A stretch of 64,000 nt of DNA from Floridanema evergladense (GTDB lineage Bacteria > Cyanobacteriota > Cyanobacteriia > Cyanobacteriales > Aerosakkonemataceae). Numbering within the stretch: position 1 is the stretch's first letter; the number at the start of each line of letters is the position of its first letter. Below, one piece after another: positions 8,548-15,510 of this stretch. Where the stretch lies: NCBI RefSeq assembly GCF_041929205.1, contig NZ_JBHFNT010000017.1; one strand, given 5' to 3'. The translations under genes were made by a program, and so were the position numbers. A model generated the notes under the pieces. That model worked only from the letters and a program-made list of their open reading frames with translations, was not told the DNA's origin and did no database searches.

Positions 8548-9963
8548 ATGACTGAGCAACAACCTAGAACTCGCCAAGAATTATACGATCGCATCCGCCA
8601 AACTTCCAGAGAAGAAGTAATTTTAGAAGAAATGATTCGCTTAGGATTTTGGCCCGCAGAAGGCGAATTACCAACAGATCCAGCTGATGAGATTCGCAGA
8701 CGTGGCGAAATAGAACGAGAACTTAATGAACTTTATCGCCAAAATCGTCAGCTGCACAATGAACCATATCTGAAAAAACAAGTTTATCTTCAACGTTTAG
8801 AAGAATCAAAGCGAAAACGTCAGGAAAATAAAGAACGTCGGGAAAGGGAAAGACAAGAAAGGGCAGAAGCTTGGCGACAAAGAAAAGCACAGGAAATAGT
8901 TTATTTAGGCGATCGCGTTTCTGCTGGATTAAACGATACTGAATACAATCAAGAAAGATTAGAAAGTTACGGTTTACCTGCTTATAATACCGCCCAAGAA
9001 ATCGCTAATGCAATGGGGATTAGTATTGGAGAATTGCGCTTTCTCGCCTTTTCTCGAAAAACTTCGCCAATTACTCATTATGTGCGCTTCAAAATACCGA
9101 AAAAGACGAGAGGCGATCGTCTAATTTCCGCCCCCATGCCTCGACTAAAAAAAGCACAACATTGGATACTTCATAATATACTCGAAAAAGTTCCCCTGCA
9201 CAACGCCGCACATGGCTTTCGCCAAGGTTATTCTATTGTTACTAACGCCCAACCTCATATCGGTGCAGAAGTTATTATTAACTTCGATTTAAAAGACTTC
9301 TTTCCCTCAATTTCTTACAAACGAGTCAAAGGACTTTTTCAATCATTAGGTTATTCAGATATTGCGGCAACAATCTTTGGTTTAATTTGTACAGAACCGG
9401 AAGTTGTTGAAGTAGAATTAGATGGAAAAACTTATTATGTAGCACTTAGCGAAAGACATTTACCTCAAGGTGCGCCCACGAGTCCAGCTATTACTAATAT
9501 AATGTGTCGGAGACTCGATCGCCGCCTCGAACAAATGGCAGAAAAATTAGGTTTTGTTTACACTCGCTACGCCGATGATTTAACCTTTTCCACTTCCGGC
9601 GAATTTAGCCGACATATATGCAATATTTTAAGACGTACTGAATCAATTGTCGATCACGAAGGTTTTGTCATTAATGAAGAGAAAACTCGCATTATGCGAA
9701 ATACTAATCAGCAGGATGTTACTGGAGTGGTTGTTAACTCTAAACTCAATGTTGATAAAAAAACTTTAAAACGTTTTCGCGCCACTTTGTATCAAATAGA
9801 AAAAGATGGTTTAGCGGGGAAACATTGGGGACATTCGGGAAATTTACTCACTTCAATTCAAGGGTTTACTAACTATGTTTCGATGATTAATCCCGAAAAA
9901 GGCGCTGAATTCCAAGCACAAATTGAACGAATTAAAGAGAAATATGGAAGGAAAAAGCCTTAA
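8548..9963 (+). CDS. Retron-type reverse transcriptase
   Basis: 471 residues. The RT domain spans about 150-445, with FDLKDFFPSIS (first catalytic Asp, D247), LPQGAPTSP (305-313) and the YADD box (341-344). Two retron hallmarks are present: NAxxH in region X (N233-A234-Q-P-H237) and VTG in region Y (391-393), which recognises the cognate RNA. Retron RTs prime from the 2'-OH of a G in the msr and copy the msd to give branched msDNA. Residues 1-120 form a long, very charged (Arg/Glu/Lys) helix, probably a coiled coil, which most short retron RTs lack. Start ATG 8548, 29 bp after the preceding gene. With the RNA at 7348-7578 and the WGR-HEAT and SWIM genes upstream it forms a complete-looking retron. 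Group II intron maturase and DGR RTs are excluded by the X/Y motifs and the missing maturase domain. Confidence 0.93.
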   Translation: MTEQQPRTRQELYDRIRQTSREEVILEEMIRLGFWPAEGELPTDPADEIRRRGEIERELNELYRQNRQLHNEPYLKKQVYLQRLEESKRKRQENKERRERERQERAEAWRQRKAQEIVYLGDRVSAGLNDTEYNQERLESYGLPAYNTAQEIANAMGISIGELRFLAFSRKTSPITHYVRFKIPKKTRGDRLISAPMPRLKKAQHWILHNILEKVPLHNAAHGFRQGYSIVTNAQPHIGAEVIINFDLKDFFPSISYKRVKGLFQSLGYSDIAATIFGLICTEPEVVEVELDGKTYYVALSERHLPQGAPTSPAITNIMCRRLDRRLEQMAEKLGFVYTRYADDLTFSTSGEFSRHICNILRRTESIVDHEGFVINEEKTRIMRNTNQQDVTGVVVNSKLNVDKKTLKRFRATLYQIEKDGLAGKHWGHSGNLLTSIQGFTNYVSMINPEKGAEFQAQIERIKEKYGRKKP

Positions 9964-10146
9964 TTTTTGTAACCTTGTCTCTGAACATAAATTTTTTTAA
10001 GTTTTTCCTATTCGCTATCCTACACTTGTGTATGCTAGATCGAGGATTAACATTCACCTGGTCAGATGTGTGCTTTCTATATCTGATGTGGGAATACTAG
10101 CTTTAGATTGCCCAAACTGAATAATTGTTCAAAATGGAGGTTGGAT

Positions 10147-10797
10147 ATGACAGTTAGCTCTCTCAAAGGTACAAATTTATGGAATAGAGTGTTAATCGGA
10201 GCGTTAGTCGGAGCTATTGTAGTTTTGTTGGGTATTGTGTTTTACCAAACTAGTCAGCTAAAAACCCCCCCAATAGTTGATCCAGGTTCACTGATAGTTC
10301 GTCAAGTTAAAGATGTAAGTGAATTGACTACAGCTATGTTTGAAATGGATGCTGTGGTGCCTGTAACTGAGAAGGGTTTCCTCAACTTGGAGAGTAAATT
10401 GCTATATGTTGCTCACGGTAATGTCCGAGTGGGAGTTGACTTAAAAGAGTTTCAAAATACTGATGTGCAAGTTGAGGGAGATAAGATTACTGTAACTTTA
10501 CCACCGCTAAAGGTTCTTGACAGTAAGCTTGATCTGGAACATTCCAGTGTTTATTCATACGATCGAGGTTTTTTAGGGTGGGGACCTGACGTTGTTAACT
10601 TACAAGCACAAGCTCAACGTGAAGCTATTAAAAAAGTTGAGAAAGCTGCTTGCCAAAATTGGCTTATAAAGACGGCTAGTGAGCGAGTTGAAAAAACTGT
10701 TGAACACTTACTTAGCCAAGTTCTTAAGAGTCAAGGCTACCAAGAGATTATTGTCAAAGCCCAACTTCCCTCTGAAGATTCTTGTTCAACATTGTAA
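10147..10797 (+). CDS. DUF4230 family membrane-anchored protein
   Basis: 216 residues from the ATG at 10147, chosen because GGAGG (10136-10140) lies 6 bases upstream; the longer frame from 10108 is less likely. One N-terminal transmembrane helix (about 13-34, VLIGALVGAIVVLLGIVFY) is followed by an extracytoplasmic domain typical of DUF4230: SKLLYVAHGNVRVGVDL, then a segment with alternating Val/Thr (DKITVTLPPLKVLDSKL), then a helical tail. The family is of unknown function and often envelope-associated. It stands alone, with 183 bp upstream and 190 bp downstream lacking genes. Confidence 0.85.
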   Translation: MTVSSLKGTNLWNRVLIGALVGAIVVLLGIVFYQTSQLKTPPIVDPGSLIVRQVKDVSELTTAMFEMDAVVPVTEKGFLNLESKLLYVAHGNVRVGVDLKEFQNTDVQVEGDKITVTLPPLKVLDSKLDLEHSSVYSYDRGFLGWGPDVVNLQAQAQREAIKKVEKAACQNWLIKTASERVEKTVEHLLSQVLKSQGYQEIIVKAQLPSEDSCSTL

Positions 10798-10987
10798 GTC
10801 TAAAACTTCGCAACGCCCGAACAAATTATAAGTACAGTAGGGTGGGCATTGCTTACCAAAAACTTAAATTGTTAACCAGGTATACTTGTAGGCAATCCCT
10901 ACTCTATCTCTATTCCTTTGTTATTTTGGATTTTATTTAGGCTATACTTAATTACTATCTCAACTGGAAATTAAGCAAATTTCTTTT

Positions 10988-11311
10988 ATGAATGAAGATA
11001 GTCTCAACAGAATTCAAGGGTTGTTAGAACAATTTGTTTCAGCGAGTAATGAACGGATGACTCGTGTGGAAGAGTCTTTAGCTGCGAGTACTGAACGGAT
11101 AATTCTTCTGGAACGTGGTATTGGTGATTTACGTACTTCTATTAGTGATTTGAGAGATATTATTGTCGGACATGAGAGACGAATTATGAGCTTAGAAGGT
11201 AGAAATGTAAATTTGTGGGATGATTACATTAATCTCGCAGAACATATCCAAGCTTTAGAGAATTGGGAACTTCAGCAAGAGGAAAAAAATCATCAATTTA
11301 ATAGTAATTGA
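10988..11311 (+). CDS. Small coiled-coil hypothetical protein
   Basis: 107-residue protein, almost entirely helical, with heptad patterns (for example RMTRVEESLAASTERIILLE and a repeat near SDLRDIIVGHERRIMSLEG). Two near-repeats of S(N/T)ER(M/I)xxxE suggest a short coiled coil. There is no signal peptide or membrane segment. Many cyanobacteria carry similar short coiled-coil proteins of unknown role. The leader (10800-10987) contains a decayed GTAGGG...CCCTAC inverted repeat but no other gene. Confidence 0.7.
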   Translation: MNEDSLNRIQGLLEQFVSASNERMTRVEESLAASTERIILLERGIGDLRTSISDLRDIIVGHERRIMSLEGRNVNLWDDYINLAEHIQALENWELQQEEKNHQFNSN

Positions 11312-11348
11312 AGTGATGGAAAATGGCGATCGCACAACTAACTTCTTA

Positions 11349-12020
11349 TCATAAAACTTGCATTTCTTCCTCTAATAAACTCCACAAAGATAGATCGGTA
11401 AAATCCGGGATAACTTTAAACGCACCAAGATCGTAAAGCTTTTGTGGATCGTGAGTAGAAGCAATTCCAATTGTGCGAATTCCTGCACCGACAGCAGAAC
11501 GAATACCAGAAGGTGAATCTTCAAAAACTAAAGCTAATTCTGGGGTAATATTTAACCATTCAAGGGCAAGTTTGTATATAGCAGGATCGGGTTTTCCTTC
11601 GATGACATCTTCTTCCGCTACAAAAAGGCGATCGAAGATTTCTGTTAATTCTAAATTTGCTAACATAAAATCTACATTTTTGCGGGGTGCATTGGTGACT
11701 AACCCCATTTTTAAACCTTGTTCTTTTGTCCAATTAATGATTTTTTCGACTCCAGCTAAAGGTTTCAGTGAAGGTGCTAATTCTCGAAATCGTGCTTCTT
11801 TAGCTTCAGCAAATTTTTCGCCTTCTTCTAAAGTTAAATGAGGCAATATATCCTGAATGATAACCGGATTTAACCGCCCACTAATCCGACTTTTGTAAAA
11901 AGTTTCATCCATTTCTATCCCATGATTTAATAACATTTCTTGCCAAGCTTGGAAGTGCAAAGGGTCAGTGTTGACCAAAGTTCCGTCTAAGTCAAATAAA
12001 ATTGCGGCTAACATAGTCAC
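11349..12020 (-). CDS. HAD-superfamily hydrolase (beta-phosphoglucomutase-like)
   Basis: 223 residues with the complete HAD core: motif I DLDGT with D10 (nucleophile) and D12; a helical cap (about 17-85); motif II LVTNAPRK (Thr); motif III Lys in EGKPDPAIY; and motif IV in VFEDSPSGIRSA. The cap type and the order of motifs match the sugar-phosphate phosphatase/phosphomutase branch (subfamily IA). The substrate cannot be told: beta-phosphoglucomutase and simple sugar phosphatases look alike at this level. Start at the first ATG (12020), with a second Met two codons later. Monocistronic on the minus strand; its 5' end is divergent from the small membrane protein at 12145. Confidence 0.92.
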   Translation of the reverse strand: MTMLAAILFDLDGTLVNTDPLHFQAWQEMLLNHGIEMDETFYKSRISGRLNPVIIQDILPHLTLEEGEKFAEAKEARFRELAPSLKPLAGVEKIINWTKEQGLKMGLVTNAPRKNVDFMLANLELTEIFDRLFVAEEDVIEGKPDPAIYKLALEWLNITPELALVFEDSPSGIRSAVGAGIRTIGIASTHDPQKLYDLGAFKVIPDFTDLSLWSLLEEEMQVL

Positions 12021-12144
12021 TTATCTAATGGTGTAATTTTTTGCCAACTCACGATCGAAAATATCATCTTTTAGGGGGAAACGATCGCCAAGCCTACGAA
12101 GATATCCTGAATTAATAACTTTGTAATCTAACAAACATTAATCC

Positions 12145-12318
12145 ATGAATAACCCACTAATCCGAATTGTGCTGTTTGCTTTGTTACTCTTATTCCTGAT
12201 TTATCCCTTTGGTGCTTTAAGCGGTGTAATGCTTTTGTTGATTGGCGCAGTTTTTCTGTGGACAGTTTGGGGTATAGTAGAAGCGATCGCAGGTACAACT
12301 TTTGACGATCGATCCTAA
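12145..12318 (+). CDS. 57-residue two-helix membrane protein
   Basis: An ATG at 12145 opens a 57-codon frame ending TAA 12316-12318. Nearly all of it is hydrophobic: RIVLFALLLLFLIYPFGAL (about 7-25) and GVMLLLIGAVFLWTVWGIV (about 28-46), then a short polar tail TTFDDRS. Two transmembrane helices with a tight turn are predicted. The stop is 14 bp before the start of the glutathione-transferase gene, and both are on the same strand, which suggests cotranscription. I have no family name for it. Base composition and codon use (including GCGATCGC in frame) look like the neighbours. Confidence 0.65.
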   Translation: MNNPLIRIVLFALLLLFLIYPFGALSGVMLLLIGAVFLWTVWGIVEAIAGTTFDDRS

Positions 12319-12332
12319 ACAAGGAGTTAACT

Positions 12333-13289
12333 ATGGGATTGGGTTTACTCGCTGACGGTCGGTGGGTATCAGAACGAGAACAAGAAGACTCTCAAGGCAA
12401 ATTTATTCGTCCTGCAACCACTTTCCGCAACCAAATTACAGCAGATGGTTCAAGCGGTTTTAAAGCGGAAGCAGGACGTTATCATTTATATATTTCTTGG
12501 GCTTGTCCTTGGGCGCATCGTACCGCAATTATGCGGAAATTGAAAGGTTTAGAAGATGTAATTAGTCTTTCAGTTGTACACCCAGTAATCGATCAAAATG
12601 GTTGGGAATTTTCCGAAGAACCTGGATGTATTCCCGACACTGTTAATGGTAAAGATTATCTCTGGCAAATCTATCTTAAGGCAGATGAAAAATACGAGGG
12701 ACGAGTGACAGTTCCCGTACTTTGGGATAAGCAAACGGGGGCGATCGTAAATAATGAATCCCGTGAAATAATCAAGATATTTGATACGCAATTTCAGGAT
12801 TTGGCTAAGTCAGATTGGTACTTTTATCCTGAGAATTTGCGGGAAGCGATCGAGCAAACGATGGACAAGATTTACCAACCAATTAATAATGGTGTTTATC
12901 GTGCCGGATTTGCCACTAGTCAAACCGCTTACGAAGAGGGAGTAACCGATTTATTTAACGCCCTCGATTATTGGAATGAAGTGTTAGGAAAGCAAAGGTA
13001 TTTGTGCGGCGAACAAATTACCGAAGCTGACTGGTGTATGTTCACTACTTTACTGCGTTTTGACCCAGTTTATTACGGTCATTTTAAATGCAACTTACGC
13101 CATATTTGGGATTATCCAAATCTTTGGAATTACCTAAAAGAACTTTACCAAATTCCCGGAGTTAAAGACACTTGCAATCTCGACCACATCAAACGGCATT
13201 ATTACATCAGTCACAACAAAATTAATCCAACTCGCATCGTTCCCAAAGGGCCAATTATTGACCTTGATTCACCGCACGATCGCGGTTAA
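12333..13289 (+). CDS. Glutathione S-transferase, glutathionyl-hydroquinone reductase type
   Basis: 318 residues. The thioredoxin-fold half carries SWACPWAHR with the catalytic Cys at residue 58 in a CPWA motif, the signature of the omega/xi class (YqjG/ECM4). The typical N-terminal extension with RPATTFRNQI and the helical C-terminal domain with ITEADWCMFTTLLRFD are both present. These enzymes remove glutathione from glutathionyl-hydroquinones by a Cys-based reduction in the cytosol. Length and motif order fit the family (about 310-330 aa). The start ATG 12333 has AAGGAG at about 12320. The gene probably shares a transcript with the small membrane protein before it. Confidence 0.93.
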   Translation: MGLGLLADGRWVSEREQEDSQGKFIRPATTFRNQITADGSSGFKAEAGRYHLYISWACPWAHRTAIMRKLKGLEDVISLSVVHPVIDQNGWEFSEEPGCIPDTVNGKDYLWQIYLKADEKYEGRVTVPVLWDKQTGAIVNNESREIIKIFDTQFQDLAKSDWYFYPENLREAIEQTMDKIYQPINNGVYRAGFATSQTAYEEGVTDLFNALDYWNEVLGKQRYLCGEQITEADWCMFTTLLRFDPVYYGHFKCNLRHIWDYPNLWNYLKELYQIPGVKDTCNLDHIKRHYYISHNKINPTRIVPKGPIIDLDSPHDRG

Positions 13290-13338
13290 GGAGATGGGGA
13301 GATGGGGAGATGGGGAGATGGGGGGATGGGGGGATGGG
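13290..13338 (+). repeat. GGAGATGG short tandem repeat
   Basis: Immediately after the preceding stop codon an 8-base unit, GGAGATGG, is repeated about five times and then decays into GGGGGATG runs. Such G-rich microsatellites are common between cyanobacterial genes and vary in copy number between strains. Not coding. Confidence 0.8.
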
Positions 13339-13350
13339 GAAGTTTAACTC

Positions 13351-13392
13351 AAAACTCAAAACTTAAAACTCAAAACTCAAAACTCAAAACTC
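13351..13392 (+). repeat. AAAACTC heptanucleotide tandem repeat (six copies)
   Basis: Six consecutive 7-base units AAAACTC (one is AAAACTT) cover 13351-13392. Short tandemly repeated heptanucleotides are a recognised cyanobacterial feature. It is followed by a C-rich stretch that resembles CCCAGTCCCTAGTCCCCA junk also seen near other genes here (for example 14165-14215). Confidence 0.85.
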
Positions 13393-13511
13393 CCCCACCT
13401 CTTATTCCCAGTTCCCAGTCCCTAGTCCCCAATCACCAATCCCGCACATTACAAGGTATACTCCAAAGAGAGAGCCTTTTTATTTGCTGATAATTTCCTG
13501 GGGCTGGAATT

Positions 13512-14156
13512 ATGACATCCTATGTAACCTCCTCTGCTAGATCCGAAATGAGTGAATTGCGGCGTTTGAAGAGTCTATTGCCGCCAGAAATGCAGAGTTG
13601 GGTGACGGTTGAGGGAACGACTGAAATCAATCCACCCCTGATCCGCTGTGAAGAAATCGGTAAAGATCAGGTAGAGATTCAAATTGATTTGGTGCGCTGG
13701 GATCAGCTGGCGTTAGATCAGCGCAATTTGGTGTTTTGGCACGAAGTTGCTCGGATTCAAAACGACACTATTCCGAAAGATGGTTGGGAAATGGCGGCGT
13801 TAGCGATCGGTTTAGGTGGCGCAGTTGGTGAACTTTGGGTGCAAGATGGGTTGCTGTTATTGTTAGCGTTGGCGCTGTGCGGTGTTTCTGGTTGGAGATT
13901 GTATCAGAAGAACAACGGAGAACGCACAATTAAAGAAGCGATCGATGCTGATGAAAAAGCGATCGCCCTCGCCACCCGCTTTGGGTACACACTCCCCAAC
14001 GCTTACAAAAGTTTAGGTAGTGCTTTAAAAACTCTCCTCGATCAAAGCAACAACAAGCGCCAACGCAGTCGCTACGAAGCAAGACTGCAAGCTTTAAAAC
14101 GCAGTGCGAACAAAGCAAAAGCTAAAGTTAAAGCCGAGCGTGGTGAAGATTTTTAG
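13512..14156 (+). CDS. DUF3318 domain protein
   Basis: 214 residues. The N-terminal soluble part (1-90) holds RRLKSLLPPEMQSWV and a WHEVARIQND motif reminiscent of a degenerate metalloprotease helix. A hydrophobic hairpin follows (about 95-130, AALAIGLGGAVGELW and LLLLLALALCGVSGW), then a basic Lys/Ala/Arg-rich helical tail. This build is characteristic of DUF3318, a cyanobacterial family of unknown function, probably a peripheral or hairpin membrane protein. ATG 13512; no strong ribosome-binding site is visible. Confidence 0.88.
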   Translation: MTSYVTSSARSEMSELRRLKSLLPPEMQSWVTVEGTTEINPPLIRCEEIGKDQVEIQIDLVRWDQLALDQRNLVFWHEVARIQNDTIPKDGWEMAALAIGLGGAVGELWVQDGLLLLLALALCGVSGWRLYQKNNGERTIKEAIDADEKAIALATRFGYTLPNAYKSLGSALKTLLDQSNNKRQRSRYEARLQALKRSANKAKAKVKAERGEDF

Positions 14157-14310
14157 AGGACTATGGACTGGGGACAAGGGAAATTTTTACTTTCTGCACC
14201 CCTGCCCCTCTGCCTTCCAAATACCTGAACTTTAGCTGTACTTTCCTGTAACAGGTATTAAAGGTAATTTCTGAATTAAAAACCACCTTTAACTAAATTT
14301 ATTCTACCAA

Positions 14311-15291
14311 TTAAGATTCTTCTAAAAACTTTTTCACTCCGGGATGATAATTTAATCCGGCTTTTACCTGACTTTTAGCTTTGGCAATACTAAACTCATT
14401 CCAAAAAGTATCTTTACCTTTTAAAGTCGCGCCTTTAGGATAAATAGCTTTAGCTAAATTGTAAGCTTTTTGGGGTTCCAGAGATTTGTTGATATAAAGA
14501 AAAGAAGAAGTGGAAATAGTATCAACTTCTTGGTCTTGCCAAGGATAAGTTTTTGCCGGAATTTTGGTTGGTGAATAGGAAACAGTATCTGCCCCTAACT
14601 CTTTTTGATTCTCTTGGAAGAATTGTCGATCGATCGCCAGTAATTTAAGTTTTTTGCCTTGTTGAGCATTAATTTGTTTGAGTAAAGGTGCGCCAACAAC
14701 AGCAGTGTAAAAAGCTGCATCAAGTTCTCCCTTACTTACCTTTTCAATACCTTCTGAAACTTCCATTGGGATAATTCGTTCAGCAGTTACATCCAAATCA
14801 CTAATTTGATAAATCAAAACTGCACTAATATAAGTTCCTGATTTTTCTGGCCCTACTGCTACTCGTTTACCAGCTAAATCTTTCACATTTTTGATGTTAG
14901 AAGCAGGATTGACAAGTATGTGAATAGCTTCATTATTTATCGGAGCAAAAACATTAATATTATTTGCCAATTGAGCTAAATTTTGATCGGTTAGATTGCG
15001 AAGTAGTAACATAGCATCTTGTTGAGCAAATGCTAAATCCGAAGCACCTTTTCCTAATTGTTCCAAATTTTCTGATGAACCAGAAGATTCCTTAATATTA
15101 AGAGAAAATCCGCTACCTTTGAGACTGTTTTGCAATTCAGTAGCAGCTTGATAATAGAAACTATTGTTACCAGCTGTGAGAATAGATATAACTTCCTGTG
15201 CAGTTACAGATTTTTCTAGCACAGAATTGCCCAATATTAGCATTAACGCAGTAAATAGTACTACAAATGAAAGTCGTAGCAATTTTTTCAT
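14311..15291 (-). CDS. TAXI-family TRAP transporter solute-binding protein
   Basis: 326 residues with a Sec signal peptide (KKLLRLSFVVLFTALMLIL, cleavage probably after VTAQ near residue 31). The mature part has the hallmark LTAGNNSFYYQAATELQNSL start and a central AGKRVAVGPEKSGTYISAV segment of TAXI proteins, the periplasmic binding component of some TRAP transporters, which bind small organic acids or amino acids. No DctQM-like membrane partner is adjacent, so the transporter or signalling partner must be elsewhere. Monocistronic; divergent from the DsbD-like gene. Confidence 0.9.
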   Translation of the reverse strand: MKKLLRLSFVVLFTALMLILGNSVLEKSVTAQEVISILTAGNNSFYYQAATELQNSLKGSGFSLNIKESSGSSENLEQLGKGASDLAFAQQDAMLLLRNLTDQNLAQLANNINVFAPINNEAIHILVNPASNIKNVKDLAGKRVAVGPEKSGTYISAVLIYQISDLDVTAERIIPMEVSEGIEKVSKGELDAAFYTAVVGAPLLKQINAQQGKKLKLLAIDRQFFQENQKELGADTVSYSPTKIPAKTYPWQDQEVDTISTSSFLYINKSLEPQKAYNLAKAIYPKGATLKGKDTFWNEFSIAKAKSQVKAGLNYHPGVKKFLEES

Positions 15292-15510
15292 TAGAACAAC
15301 CCAGTTAGTGAAATAATCAAATACAATACATTATATAGTTAATAATTTCAATAATTTTTATATAAACCTAACTTTTACAACCTGGAGACTGCAAAACCTT
15401 CAACACTTCCCTAATGCGCCCTCACAAAAAGACTGTTAAAATTAGATTTTTATCCTTACATTCGAGCAGACTTGTGTAAATTAAAACAACCACCAACTCC
15501 TCACTACATT

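Noticed and set aside
8548..9963. The RT as a group II intron maturase or a DGR reverse transcriptase
   Set aside because: There is no maturase or endonuclease domain, no intron RNA domain V, and no template/variable repeat pair; the NAxxH and VTG motifs and the nearby msr-msd-like RNA favour a retron.
13302..13490. Plus-strand open frame rich in Gly and Trp, then Lys/Thr/Gln
   Set aside because: It is a translation of the GGAGATGG and AAAACTC tandem repeats.
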